Assembly: GCF_008001015.1 (NCBI RefSeq)
Contig: NZ_CP042862.1
Span: 1,674,001 to 1,738,000, forward strand
Direction of reading: 5' to 3'
Length of the DNA stretch: 64,000 nt
Source of the DNA: Serinicoccus profundi
GTDB taxonomy: Bacteria > Actinomycetota > Actinomycetes > Actinomycetales > Dermatophilaceae
The notes under the pieces are model-generated. The model saw only the letters and a list, made by a program, of their open reading frames with translations. It was not told the origin of the DNA and did no database searches. The position numbers were made by a program, and so were the translations under genes. The stretch's first letter is position 1. Every line of letters begins with the position of its first letter. This document shows, piece after piece, positions 1-8,506 of this stretch.

Positions 1-43
1 GTCCGTCGTCGACCACCCTTTCCCTCACGAGGAGCGAATCCCC

Positions 44-652
44 ATGACCAGTGCGCCCCTGCGCACCACCCACCCCGTCGAGGTCAGCGCCGCCGAGCTG
101 CAGGAGTGGCTCGCCGGTGACTCGGCCCCGCGCGTCCTCGACGTGCGCACGCCCGGCGAGTTCGCCGCCGGGCACGTTCCGGGCTCCTACAACATCCCGC
201 TCGCGACGCTCACCGAGCACGCGCGGTCCGTCGCCGACCACCTCGACGACCACGACGCCGTCGTCCTCATCTGCCGGTCCGGCGCCCGGGCCAGCGCCGC
301 CGGGCAGGCGCTGGCCCGCACCGGCACCGAGGGTATGCACGTGCTCACCGGCGGGATGCAGTCCTGGACCGCCTCCGGAGGGGAGGTGCGGGAGACTTCC
401 GGCCCGTGGGATCTCGAGCGTCAGGTGCGGCTCGTCGCCGGCAGCATCGTCCTGGGCTCGGTGCTGACCAGCACGCTCGTGCCGCAGGCCAAGTGGGTGG
501 CTGCCGGGATCGGCGGCGGGCTGACCTTCGCCGCGGTGAGCAACACCTGCGCGATGGGCGCAGGGCTGATGCGGATGCCGTGGAACCGAGGTGGTCGTCG
601 ACAGCTGGAGAGTGCCCTGGCAGGTCTGTCCTCGCGAGGTCAGAACGCCTGA
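44..652 (+). CDS. Rhodanese-domain protein with C-terminal DUF2892-like membrane hairpin
   Basis: A 202-residue protein. Residues about 12-115 form a rhodanese (sulfurtransferase) domain with the active-site loop C77-R-S-G-A-R, where the cysteine would carry persulfide sulfur. The tail (about 130-170) contains two hydrophobic stretches typical of the DUF2892 domain that follows rhodanese domains in YgaP-like inner-membrane proteins, so the protein is probably membrane-anchored with a cytoplasmic catalytic domain. The start is supported by GAGGAG ending about 8 bases upstream of the ATG. It converges on the next gene with only 10 bases between stop codons. The substrate is unknown. Confidence 0.85.
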   Translation: MTSAPLRTTHPVEVSAAELQEWLAGDSAPRVLDVRTPGEFAAGHVPGSYNIPLATLTEHARSVADHLDDHDAVVLICRSGARASAAGQALARTGTEGMHVLTGGMQSWTASGGEVRETSGPWDLERQVRLVAGSIVLGSVLTSTLVPQAKWVAAGIGGGLTFAAVSNTCAMGAGLMRMPWNRGGRRQLESALAGLSSRGQNA

Positions 653-666
653 CGGCTGAGCGTCAG
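649..666. terminator. Short inverted repeat at convergent gene ends
   Basis: CTGACG, six bases, CGTCAG: a short perfect stem that overlaps the stop codons of the rhodanese gene and of the convergent minus-strand gene. It could be a weak bidirectional terminator. The stem is only 6 bp, so this is tentative. Confidence 0.3.
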
Positions 667-989
667 CCGCGCTCCCAGGTGAGGCTGTCGGCGCCGTCGC
701 CGAGCTCGCTGGCGACCTCGCCCTCGATGTAGTCGCGCCGCTCCGTGGTGGGTGCGTCGACCTCGAAGAGCAGGCCGGCGGGTTCTGCGTCGCCCTCACG
801 CACGGTGATCCGGACCTGTCCGCCGTCGCGGAACGGGACGGTGTAGCCGTCCTGCTCGCGCAGGGAGCCGCGGTGCAGCTGCGAGCGCTCCATGTAGTCC
901 TCGAGCCGGTCGTTCGGCTGCTCGACCGGGAGGAAGGCCGTGCTGCGCTCGTGGCCTGAGTGGGACACGGCCTCGAAGGTGTTGGGCAT
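663..989 (-). CDS. Hypothetical protein, 108 aa
   Basis: I do not recognise this family. It is a soluble acidic protein with no signal peptide or membrane segment. An upstream in-frame ATG at 1037 exists, but the extra 16 residues are proline/arginine-rich and look like non-coding translation. The ATG at 989 (MPNTFEAV...) has a GAGGAAG ribosome-binding sequence about 10 bases upstream and is preferred. Codon use is normal for the region. No functional clue comes from the neighbours. Confidence 0.6.
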   Translation of the reverse strand: MPNTFEAVSHSGHERSTAFLPVEQPNDRLEDYMERSQLHRGSLREQDGYTVPFRDGGQVRITVREGDAEPAGLLFEVDAPTTERRDYIEGEVASELGDGADSLTWERG

Positions 990-1094
990 GGCTCTGGCAC
1001 TTCCTCGTCGTCGGGGATGTCGCGGAGCCTCCATCATGGCAGAGGTGCCCCTTCCTGACCCCGGCGACCCGCAGGGCCGCGCCCCGCATCCCGC

Positions 1095-2243
1095 TCAGCG
1101 GCGGCGGAGGAGCACCGCCACCTCGTGGTGGTCCGTCTGCGGGAACATGTCGAAGAGCCGGGCGGCGACCACCTGGTAGGCGGGCATCCGGGCGAGGTCT
1201 CGGGCCAGGCTCGCGGCGGAGCAGCTGGAGTAGACGACGTGGCTGATGCCCGAGGTGTCCAGCCAGCCGGCGAGTTCCTCACCGATGCCGCGCCGCGGCG
1301 GGTTCACCACCGCGAGATCGGGTCGGGCCCGCGGATCGCTCGTCAGGGCATACCGGGTGGCGTCCGCGGCGACGAAGGACAGACCCGCCGCGTGCTCGAC
1401 CGGTAGCTCGGCCCGGGTGCGCAGCGCGCTGCGGATCGCCTCGTCGGACACCTCCACGCCGGTCACCGCCCGTCCGGGGGCGGCCAGGTGCAGGGCGAAG
1501 CCCCCGACACCGCAGTAGAGGTCCCAGACGGCGGTCGGCCCGATCTCCCGCACCCACTCGGTGACCTGGCGGTAGAGCTCGGTCGCCACCGGCGTGTTGG
1601 TCTGGAAGAAGCTGCGTCGGCCCAGGTGCAGACGCAGCGTCCCCACCGCCATGGACAGCGTGGACTCCTCGGTGAGCAGCTCCTCCTGCGACCCCTCGAG
1701 CCGGGCGGTGTGCTCGGGGTGGAGGTTGAGGCTCGCGACGGTGAGGCGTGGGGTGTCGGCGCTGTCGCACAGGGTGGTGAGGAGGTCCTCCACACGGCGA
1801 CGCTGTCCAGGGGAGCGCAGCACGAACCGGGCCATGAGGTCGCCGTCCGGGGAGTGGGTGAGCAGCACGTGCTTGAGCTCGCCCTGCCGGGTCGGGACGT
1901 CGTAGGGCGTGAGGCCGGAGGTGGGCAACCGGTCGGCGAGGTCGAGCACGGCCCGGTGCAGACCGGGTTCGTAGAGGCCGCAGTGGCGCAGGTCTACGCC
2001 CCTGGCCTCGGTGTCGAGGATGCCGACGGTCGGTGCGCCCTTGCGTCCTCCGACGACGAGCTTGGCCTTGTTGCGGAAGCCCGACTCACGGCTCGCCACC
2101 GCTGGCGCCCACTGCGGGGCCTCCACCCACGGCGCGAGCACCTGGGCGACGGTGGTCTGCTTGCGGCGCAGCTGCTCGGCGTAGTCCTGGCCCATGAGCC
2201 GGCAGGAGCGGCAGACCCCGGCGTCGAAGTAGTCGCACTGCAC
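1095..2243 (-). CDS. TrmA/RlmC-family RNA (uracil-5-)-methyltransferase
   Basis: A 382-residue class I SAM-dependent RNA methyltransferase. The N-terminus has the iron-sulfur cysteines (C3, C11, C14 and a fourth in HCGLYEPG), and there is no TRAM domain, as in RlmC/RumB-type enzymes. The SAM-binding core reads DLYCGVGGFALHLA. The conserved NPPRRG motif and the catalytic cysteine in YSSCSAASLARDL are intact. It likely makes m5U in 23S rRNA or tRNA; the exact site cannot be told from sequence. The GTG start at 2243 is preceded by TAGGCT six bases upstream (2250-2255 on the minus strand), consistent with a leaderless transcript. Confidence 0.88.
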   Translation of the reverse strand: MQCDYFDAGVCRSCRLMGQDYAEQLRRKQTTVAQVLAPWVEAPQWAPAVASRESGFRNKAKLVVGGRKGAPTVGILDTEARGVDLRHCGLYEPGLHRAVLDLADRLPTSGLTPYDVPTRQGELKHVLLTHSPDGDLMARFVLRSPGQRRRVEDLLTTLCDSADTPRLTVASLNLHPEHTARLEGSQEELLTEESTLSMAVGTLRLHLGRRSFFQTNTPVATELYRQVTEWVREIGPTAVWDLYCGVGGFALHLAAPGRAVTGVEVSDEAIRSALRTRAELPVEHAAGLSFVAADATRYALTSDPRARPDLAVVNPPRRGIGEELAGWLDTSGISHVVYSSCSAASLARDLARMPAYQVVAARLFDMFPQTDHHEVAVLLRRR

Positions 2244-2272
2244 CGCGCCAGCCTAGGGGAGCGGCGGCGCCG

Positions 2273-2788
2273 TCACGGTCGTCCGGCGGTGCGCAGGCTG
2301 TCGACCGACAGGCGACCGGCGCCGGTGAAGGCGAGCGGGAGGCTGAGGCCGAGGTAGAGCAGGGCGTTCTCGCCGGTGAGCCCGCCGTCGGCGCCCACGA
2401 GCTGGAAGTCCTGCCGAAGGTAGATCGCCGTGGTCCAGATGGTGGCCATGAGGGCGGCCAGCAGGAAGCCGGCGGGGCGGGTGAACAACCCCACCACGAC
2501 GAGCACCGGGAGCCCCACCAGGGCGATCATCACGGCCCAGGCGACGACGTCCGGCGCCTGCGCGCCCAGGAAGGTGTCGGACACCTGCGCGGTGAACGCG
2601 GGCATGTCGGTGGCGGCCCTGACCCCGTGAGCGACCAGGGGGAGGACGGACAGTCGCAGGAGGAGCAGACCGAAGTCCAGGCCCCGTCCGTGCGCCTCGA
2701 GTGGTCCGGTGAGGGCATACCCGTCGTCCCAGCGATCATCGACCTCGCGGTGGTAGTCGGAGGCGTCGTCGTGCTCGGGGGACGTCAT
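2273..2788 (-). CDS. DoxX-family membrane protein
   Basis: A 171-residue protein with a charged N-terminal 35 residues followed by four hydrophobic segments (about 38-52, 83-102, 106-124, 143-156), the layout of DoxX/SURF4-type small membrane proteins. The role is not established for this branch; relatives have been linked to redox homeostasis. The ATG overlaps the stop codon of the upstream HIT gene (ATGA), so the two are translationally coupled. Confidence 0.8.
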   Translation of the reverse strand: MTSPEHDDASDYHREVDDRWDDGYALTGPLEAHGRGLDFGLLLLRLSVLPLVAHGVRAATDMPAFTAQVSDTFLGAQAPDVVAWAVMIALVGLPVLVVVGLFTRPAGFLLAALMATIWTTAIYLRQDFQLVGADGGLTGENALLYLGLSLPLAFTGAGRLSVDSLRTAGRP

Positions 2789-3183
2789 CCCTCGGCGAGG
2801 GCCCCGCGCAGGGCGGCCGCGTCCGCTGCCAGGTCGTCCTGGGCGCGGGGACCCTTGCGGGTGAGGTCGAAGTCGCCCGGGTCCGAGGTGGGGAAGACGT
2901 GCACGTGGGCGTGCGGGACCTCGAACCCCTGGACGATGAGACCGACGCGCTCGGAGCCGAAGACCTGCTGCTGGGCGCGACCGATGGTTGCCGCGACGGT
3001 CATGAGGTGCGCCACGGTGTCCGCGTCGAGGTCGAGCCAGTGGTCGACCTCCGCGCGGGGCACGACGAGGGCGTGCCCGGGCGTGAGGGGCTCGATGTCG
3101 AGGAATGCCGCGCAGACCTCGTCGCTCCACACCACGTGGCCGGGGATGTCGCCCTCGATGATCCTGCTGAAGATGCTCGGCAT
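2785..3183 (-). CDS. HIT-family nucleotide hydrolase
   Basis: A 132-residue histidine-triad protein with the catalytic signature HAHVHVFP near residue 95 and the N-terminal CAAFLDIEPLTPGH segment seen in HINT/FHIT-like proteins. It would hydrolyse nucleoside phosphoramidates or dinucleoside polyphosphates in the cytoplasm. The ATG at 3183 has TACCCT six bases upstream, so the operon with the downstream doxX-like gene probably starts from a leaderless promoter. Confidence 0.9.
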   Translation of the reverse strand: MPSIFSRIIEGDIPGHVVWSDEVCAAFLDIEPLTPGHALVVPRAEVDHWLDLDADTVAHLMTVAATIGRAQQQVFGSERVGLIVQGFEVPHAHVHVFPTSDPGDFDLTRKGPRAQDDLAADAAALRGALAEG

Positions 3184-3282
3184 CTGCCCAGGGTAGCCAG
3201 CCTGCGCGCGGCGAGGGGCGGACGCGCGACGGCAGCGGCATACCGGACGGTATGTGTCCGCCTCCGATGACACGATGTCCTC

Positions 3283-3996
3283 ATGACAGCTGAGAAGACA
3301 CAGATCGTGCTGGTGCCCGGGTTCTGGTTGGGGGAGTGGGCCTGGGAGGAGGTCGCCCGGTCCCTCTCCGGACAGGGGTATGCCGTGAGTGCACTGACCC
3401 TGCCCGGCCGGGGTCACGACGACCCGAACCGCGCGGTCGTGACGCCGCAGGACCAGGCCGACGCGATCATCGCGGCCCTCGACCCGTCGGCGCACCGGCG
3501 GGTGCTGGCCGTCCACAGCGGCGCGGCCATCCCGGGCACGCTCGTCATCGACCAGCGCCCCGAGCTCGTCGACCACGTCGTCTGGGTCGACACCGCGCCC
3601 TCCGCGGATGGTTCCGCGATGGACCCTGACTTCTCGTCCGAGGTGCTGCGCCTGGAGGACCGCTACGACGACGAGCTCGCCGAGGGCTCGATGCGCGACC
3701 TCACCGACGAGCAGCTCGCGACCTTCCGCGAGCGTGCGGTGCCCGAGCCCGGCCCGGTGGTGAGCACACCGGTCTCGCTCACCGACGACGCCCGGCACGA
3801 CGTGCCTTCGACCGTGGTGTGCACCACCTTCCCCTCCGCTGAGTTCCGGTCCTACGCCGAGCAGGGCGTGGGCTTCCTCAAGGCGCTGCCGGACTACCGC
3901 GCCCTGACCTACGTCGACCTGCCGACGGGGCATTGGCCCATGTGGTCCCGGCCCGAGGAGCTTGCCTCGCTCCTCGCGGGGGTGGCGGCCGACTGA
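3283..3996 (+). CDS. Alpha/beta hydrolase
   Basis: A 237-residue alpha/beta hydrolase fold protein. It opens with the oxyanion-loop motif LVPGFWLG, and the nucleophile elbow is VHSGAA (near residue 78), slightly different from the usual GxSxG because the first glycine is replaced by histidine. The catalytic histidine is probably in LPTGHWPMW near the C-terminus. There is no signal peptide. The substrate is unknown; related proteins are annotated as esterases. It stands alone, divergent from the HIT gene. Confidence 0.82.
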   Translation: MTAEKTQIVLVPGFWLGEWAWEEVARSLSGQGYAVSALTLPGRGHDDPNRAVVTPQDQADAIIAALDPSAHRRVLAVHSGAAIPGTLVIDQRPELVDHVVWVDTAPSADGSAMDPDFSSEVLRLEDRYDDELAEGSMRDLTDEQLATFRERAVPEPGPVVSTPVSLTDDARHDVPSTVVCTTFPSAEFRSYAEQGVGFLKALPDYRALTYVDLPTGHWPMWSRPEELASLLAGVAAD

Positions 3997-4115
3997 TGCC
4001 CCCACCGGGTATGTGACGTGCACTTCCGTATGGCTGGCACGCGCAGATGTGTCTAGAGTGACGGTGTGGCTGCAGTGGCCACAGGATGTTTTCCGACTGG
4101 GGAGGATTTCGGTTC

Positions 4116-4694
4116 ATGGCTATGCGTAGGTACGGATCTGGTGTCGCGGTCGCCGCCGCTCTGGCGTTGACGCTGTCTGCGTGCGGGGGTGATGACTCGG
4201 CCTCGGACGACGCGGCGATGGAGGAGTCGCCCTCCGCCGAGGCGGCGCAGGAGCCCACGGAGGAGGAGACCACCGAGGAGGAGACCACCGAGGACACGGC
4301 CGCGGAGACCACGGCGGCGGAGTCCGAGGACTCGGGTGACGCGGCAGCGGTCGACACCCTGCCCGCGGGCGTCATCGACGCGCCGCCGGAGACGGTGGGG
4401 GAGTTCACCCTCAGCGACGACAGCGGTCCCGCGATGATCTACGACATGGAGACGGGGGAGTACGTCACGGTCGACACCAATGTGCTCGCCTCGCCCTACG
4501 AGGACCTCCTCGCCGAGATCGAGACCGACAACACCGAGGCGGGCACCGGGAGCTGCGGACTGAACTCCGGCGGCACCTCGGCCGTCTGCTACCAGCAGAT
4601 CGAGGGCGGGGTCATCACGATGACGGCCAACGGTGATCTGCTGGACGTCCTCGTGACCTTCGCCGACGACTTCGCGGCCGCTGCCACCTCCTGA
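4116..4694 (+). CDS. Secreted acidic lipoprotein, unknown function
   Basis: A 192-residue protein with a lipoprotein signal peptide and lipobox LSAC (lipidated cysteine near residue 24). It continues into a low-complexity Glu/Thr/Ala linker made of repeated EETTEEETT units (about residues 45-75). The mature globular part (about 80-190) has no family I recognise; two cysteines there may form a disulfide. The start was set to the ATG at 4116 because GGAGG lies at 4101-4105; an ATG at 4086 has no such site. Likely anchored to the outer face of the membrane. Confidence 0.75.
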   Translation: MAMRRYGSGVAVAAALALTLSACGGDDSASDDAAMEESPSAEAAQEPTEEETTEEETTEDTAAETTAAESEDSGDAAAVDTLPAGVIDAPPETVGEFTLSDDSGPAMIYDMETGEYVTVDTNVLASPYEDLLAEIETDNTEAGTGSCGLNSGGTSAVCYQQIEGGVITMTANGDLLDVLVTFADDFAAAATS

Positions 4695-4748
4695 CCGATG
4701 GCGGCGTGGCTGCCGTGGGCCCGGTGGGGTGGTTGACACACTGGGCCC

Positions 4749-4874
4749 ATGGCAGACCTGACCGAACCCTGCCCGAGCTGCGGCACCCTCATGCGGTGGG
4801 AGACCTCGCACGAGCGCTGTGACGGCTGCGGCTGGATCCGGCCCTGCTGCGAAGGGGCTCCGTGCCCGGTATAG
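4749..4874 (+). CDS. Small zinc-ribbon ORF, 41 aa
   Basis: This short reading frame encodes 41 residues with two cysteine pairs, CPSC (8-11) and CDGC (24-27), and a third cluster CC/C near the end, so it looks like a minimal zinc ribbon. It overlaps the GTG start of the membrane-protein gene at 4862, which suggests translational coupling. The ribosome-binding sequence is weak. Conserved cysteine spacing in a frame with normal third-position GC argues it is real, but it could be a chance ORF. Confidence 0.5.
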   Translation: MADLTEPCPSCGTLMRWETSHERCDGCGWIRPCCEGAPCPV

Positions 4875-5749
4875 GGCGCCCGCGCACCATCCTCCAGGCG
4901 CTGGTCGCCTGGTACGCCCTGGCCCTCGCCCTCGGAGCGGTCGGCTTCTGGCTCGGCGCGCTCGTCCCGTGCGAGCGAGGCCTGGAGTGCCTCACCTACC
5001 CGTTCGGCGGCGCGCTCGTCGGTGCTCTGCTCGGAGCCCTGGCCGCGGCGCTGCTCGCGGCACGGGTGCTGCACTGGTGGTGGCTCCCGACGACCCTCAT
5101 CCTCGTCGGCGTGGGTGCGCTGCTCGGTCACCTGGCACAGGGGCTCGGGATCGTCCTGTGCGCGCTGGCGCCGGTGATCGCCGCGCTCACGGCGGTGCGC
5201 GAGCAGGGGACGGACAGCCGGCACCAGGCCGAGGGCCGGCCTCGCCGGTGGGTCCGGGGCGTCGCGACGCTGACCGCTGCCGCTGTGCTGTTCGCGGGGT
5301 CGTGGTGGATGCTGGATCGCCGCGAGCGAGCGAGCGAGATCGCCGAGATCGAGGCGGTGGACGTGCCGCTCATCGCGCCGGAGAACCCCGCAGACCTCCG
5401 GGTGACCACCCTCACCGCGTCCGACGACCTCGTCCGATACACCCTGGCACGCGGAGAGTCACCCGACGCGGCATACCTCGACGTCACCCTGCGGCGCGGG
5501 GGAGGAGGCTGCACGGCCAGCGGGCTGCAGCCGTGCACCGACCTCGGCGACGGGCTCAGCGTCTACCGGCAGGCGGGCGGCGAGCACTGGGTCCTCTTCC
5601 GCGACCTCGGTGACAGCCACCTGCGGGCGTCCGACCAGAGCCAGCCTGGCCGCGAGCCCTGGGCCGAGGACGAGGCGGTGGATCTCGTGCGCGGCATGGC
5701 GCCGGTCGATGCCGCGGTCCTCGTCGACCGGCAACGGCGCGGGCGCTGA
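4862..5749 (+). CDS. Hypothetical membrane protein, 295 aa
   Basis: Not assigned to a known family. There are three to four hydrophobic segments in the N-terminal half (about 12-35, 46-62, 68-105), another near 130-148, then a soluble C-terminal domain of about 140 residues containing two cysteines (GGGGCTASG and QPCTD) that probably form a disulfide outside the cell. The GTG start lies inside the preceding zinc-ribbon ORF. Its 3' end is about 75 bases before the candidate dif site. Confidence 0.6.
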   Translation: MPGIGRPRTILQALVAWYALALALGAVGFWLGALVPCERGLECLTYPFGGALVGALLGALAAALLAARVLHWWWLPTTLILVGVGALLGHLAQGLGIVLCALAPVIAALTAVREQGTDSRHQAEGRPRRWVRGVATLTAAAVLFAGSWWMLDRRERASEIAEIEAVDVPLIAPENPADLRVTTLTASDDLVRYTLARGESPDAAYLDVTLRRGGGGCTASGLQPCTDLGDGLSVYRQAGGEHWVLFRDLGDSHLRASDQSQPGREPWAEDEAVDLVRGMAPVDAAVLVDRQRRGR

Positions 5750-5824
5750 CCCGCAGCAGTCGAGGCGCTCCCGGTCGGTGCCGGAGGGTCCGGAGGAGTG
5801 GGCCGCCCTCCTCGAACACCGTTT

Positions 5825-5852
5825 ACTTGACATAATGTGACTTATCGGCGAT
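5825..5852 (-). other. dif: Candidate dif site (XerC/XerD chromosome dimer resolution)
   Basis: On the minus strand this reads XerC arm ATCGCCGATAA, central six GTCACA, XerD arm TTATGTCAAGT. The 11-6-11 layout and both arms match the actinobacterial dif pattern (CGATAA ... TTATGTCAA), and it is a conspicuous AT-rich island in a non-coding gap between convergent genes. dif is the site where XerC and XerD resolve chromosome dimers and marks the replication terminus. A single site of this kind per replicon is expected. Confidence 0.8.
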
Positions 5853-5948
5853 GTGGGTAGTCGGTTCTGCCGTGAGAGCCGCGACTGCACCGGGTATGTC
5901 GGCGCAGCGGCACTTCTGGCGACACAACCCCTGCACTCGCGCAGTTTC

Positions 5949-6344
5949 TCAGGCCCTGTCCACCGCGGGTCCGTCGACGTTGACCGTGGGTGCACCGGAG
6001 CCGCAGCGCACGATGACCGCCCGCGACGGCTGGCGCCCCGGGTTGGACTCGCGGTGCACCGCACCGGCAGGCACCCGGACGAAGTCGCCCGGCCTGGCCT
6101 CGACCACCTCGGCGCCGCCGGGCCCGGACTCCAGCCGGAACGTCCCGGACACGATGTAGAGCGTGGTCTCGTGATCGCCGTGGTGGTGCCACCCGGTGAC
6201 CGCGCCCGGCTCGGTGTCGACGGTCCCGGTCCACATCCCCTCGGAGTGCTCGGCCATCTGTCGGCTCATGCCCGGCGTCGGGTCGGCCGGCTCCAACGCA
6301 CCGTCGGGGATCCGGCGGCACGGCACCGCGGCTCGCTCGTCCAT
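5949..6344 (-). CDS. Cupin-domain protein
   Basis: A 131-residue single-domain cupin. The metal-binding motif 1 is visible as GWHHHGDHETTLYIVSG, and motif 2 as GDFVRVPAGAVHRESN, giving the expected His/Glu/His set. The GTG at 6380 would add 12 residues; the ATG at 6344 is preferred because the extra residues lie outside the cupin fold. It could be a small metal-dependent enzyme or sensor; the ligand cannot be told. Confidence 0.78.
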   Translation of the reverse strand: MDERAAVPCRRIPDGALEPADPTPGMSRQMAEHSEGMWTGTVDTEPGAVTGWHHHGDHETTLYIVSGTFRLESGPGGAEVVEARPGDFVRVPAGAVHRESNPGRQPSRAVIVRCGSGAPTVNVDGPAVDRA

Positions 6345-6484
6345 AGCCCCATTCGACCCCGTGACGAGCGGTCTGTCCACCGCCGCTCCCGTCGGCGGGA
6401 TCCCCCCCGGCGGCGCGAGTGCAGGATGCCGCAGGGACGCGGTATACCGTGACCTCCTCAGCAGGACGAGCGCGAGGAGGGTGC

Positions 6485-7525
6485 GTGGCAGAGGGACAGG
6501 ACGACGGGGTGCAACGCAACCTGTTCTGGCGCGCCGTGCACCGGGTCGACACCTCCCGGGTGGTGCGGGCCTTCGTGCGCTACCTGCTGGTGCGGGGCAA
6601 CCTGTCGGCCGGAGGCGTCACCATCTCCGCGCTGGTGTCCCTGACCGCCGCCGTGACGATCCTCACCAACGGCTTCCGAGCGACGCTGGGCCGTCAGCCC
6701 GAACTCTTCGACCGGGTGATCCAGGCGATCAACACCGCCTTTCCCGGTCTCATCAACGACGGCTCCAACGGCGGGATCATCGACCCCGAACGGCTCGTCC
6801 TGGAGCGCTCGCTGACGCTGGCCACCCTCATCTCGATCCCCGTCCTGCTGTGGACCGCCACCAACGTCATGACCGGGCTGCGCAACAGCATCCGCTCGAT
6901 GTTCGGCCTCACTGGTGCCCCGTTGAGACCTTTCCGGGGCAAGGGGTGGGACGTCGTGGGGATCGTGCTGCTGAGCCTCGCGGTGCTCCTCTCCTCCGCC
7001 CTGCTCAGCGGGTCCGCCGTCATGGCCCGGGCGGTCCTGGGCGAGCTCGAGGTCAGCACCGGGACGAGCGGCTTCTTCATCCGGCTCGCGGCCGTGCTGG
7101 CCGCCTTCGTCGTGGACGCCGTCGTCTTCTACCTCTTGTTCCGGGTGACGGCCAAGGTGCGTATGCCCTCCCCAGACTGGTGGAAGGGCGCGTTGCTGGG
7201 GGCTGCGGGCTGGGGTGTGCTCCGGCTGGCGGGCACGCAGGTCATCGGGGCCTGGGACAACCCCCTCTTCGCCTCCTTCGCCGTGCTGGCGACCCTCATC
7301 GTCTGGATCAACCTGGGGTTGCGCTGGGTGATGTTCACCGCCGCCTGGACCGCCAACCCCCCGCACACCAACCTGCCGGTCGTCCCGACCGAGGTGCATG
7401 CCCGTGAGACGCCCAACTACGTCACCCAGACCGCGCCGCATACTCTCGCCTGGCCCCACCACGAGGTCACCGGCACCCTCATCCCGCACGGCGAGAGTCG
7501 CGGCACCACCGCGTCCGCGGACTGA
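6485..7525 (+). CDS. YihY/virulence factor BrkB family membrane protein
   Basis: A polytopic membrane protein of about 346 residues. The YhjD/YihY pattern is visible: an N-terminal RNLFWRAVHR segment, several long hydrophobic helices between residues 40 and 280, and the conserved core ending VWINLGLRWVMFTAAWTA. The GTG at 6485 follows GAGGAGG at 6474-6480 and is preferred over an ATG at 6419, which would add arginine-rich junk. The function of YihY proteins is not settled (once wrongly called RNase BN). The C-terminal 60 residues are hydrophilic. Confidence 0.8.
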   Translation: MAEGQDDGVQRNLFWRAVHRVDTSRVVRAFVRYLLVRGNLSAGGVTISALVSLTAAVTILTNGFRATLGRQPELFDRVIQAINTAFPGLINDGSNGGIIDPERLVLERSLTLATLISIPVLLWTATNVMTGLRNSIRSMFGLTGAPLRPFRGKGWDVVGIVLLSLAVLLSSALLSGSAVMARAVLGELEVSTGTSGFFIRLAAVLAAFVVDAVVFYLLFRVTAKVRMPSPDWWKGALLGAAGWGVLRLAGTQVIGAWDNPLFASFAVLATLIVWINLGLRWVMFTAAWTANPPHTNLPVVPTEVHARETPNYVTQTAPHTLAWPHHEVTGTLIPHGESRGTTASAD

Positions 7526-7572
7526 CCACCGGTGCCCGGGCGTCCCGAAGCCTCGGCACCTACGGTGGGGGT

Positions 7573-8397
7573 ATGCATACCCTCCGCGACGGCACCCCGC
7601 TCCCCCACGTCGGCTTCGGCACCTACCCGTTGCGCGGCGAGGAGGGCGTCACGGCGATCACCTCGGCGCTCGAGGTGGGCTACCGCTACCTCGACACCGC
7701 GGTGAACTACGACAACGAGCGGGAGGTCGGCGAGGCGCTGCGGCGCAGCGGACTGCCGCGCGAGGAGGTGCTCGTCGCCACGAAGCTCCCGGGTCGGGCG
7801 CACGAGCGGGCGTCGGCCATCGCCTCCGTCGAGCAGTCGCTGGAGCGGCTCGGGCTGGACCGGCTCGACCTCGTCCTCGTGCACTGGCCGAACCCGTCGA
7901 AGGGCCGCTACGTCGAGGCCGTGGAGGCGCTCATCGAGTGCCGCGAGCGCGGGCTGGTGCGCTGGGTCGGCACGAGCAACTACACCCCGGCGCACCTGCG
8001 CGAGGTCGTCGCGGCCACCGGTGAGGCCCCGGTGCTCAACCAGGTCGAGTGCCACCCGCTCTTCCCCCAGGCCGACCTCCTCCCGGTCCACGAGGAGCTG
8101 GGGATCCTCACCCAGGCGTGGAGCCCGCTGGGCAAGCGCCAGGCGCAGTATGACGCCGCACCGGTCCTCGCCCCCGCCCAGCGGCTCGGGGTCTCCCCCG
8201 CCCAGGTCATCCTGCGCTGGCACCTGCAGCGCGGGATCATGCCGTTGCCGAAGTCCGGCACGCCGCAGCGGCAGCGCGACAACCTCGACGTGCTCGGCGT
8301 CGAGCTCACCGAGCAGGAGGTGGCCGCGATCAGCGCGCTGGGCCGCGAGGACGGGCGGCTCTTCGACGGCGACCCGGAGACCCACGAGGAGATGTGA
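7573..8397 (+). CDS. Aldo/keto reductase
   Basis: A 274-residue AKR with the full catalytic tetrad: D41, Y46, K71 and H104 in the contexts LDTAVNYDNE, VATKLPG and VLVHWPNP. The NADPH-binding C-terminal signature is PLPKSGTPQRQRDNL. Length and motifs fit the AKR5 (2,5-diketo-gluconate reductase-like) group; the physiological carbonyl substrate is unknown. TACGGT sits six bases before the ATG, suggesting a leaderless mRNA. Confidence 0.92.
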   Translation: MHTLRDGTPLPHVGFGTYPLRGEEGVTAITSALEVGYRYLDTAVNYDNEREVGEALRRSGLPREEVLVATKLPGRAHERASAIASVEQSLERLGLDRLDLVLVHWPNPSKGRYVEAVEALIECRERGLVRWVGTSNYTPAHLREVVAATGEAPVLNQVECHPLFPQADLLPVHEELGILTQAWSPLGKRQAQYDAAPVLAPAQRLGVSPAQVILRWHLQRGIMPLPKSGTPQRQRDNLDVLGVELTEQEVAAISALGREDGRLFDGDPETHEEM

Positions 8398-8506
8398 GGT
8401 CCGGGCGACCTCGGGTCGTCCACAACCGGGTGCGGCGGGGCCCAGTCGTCCACAGATCGGGGACGGCCCCTCCCCTGCACGTCCGGGACCCCGCAGGGTG
8501 GTCCCC

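Noticed and set aside
5825-5852. Reading the AT-rich island as a promoter (contains TTGACA)
   Set aside because: No -10 at the right distance and no gene start follows on that strand; the dif arms explain the conserved bases better.
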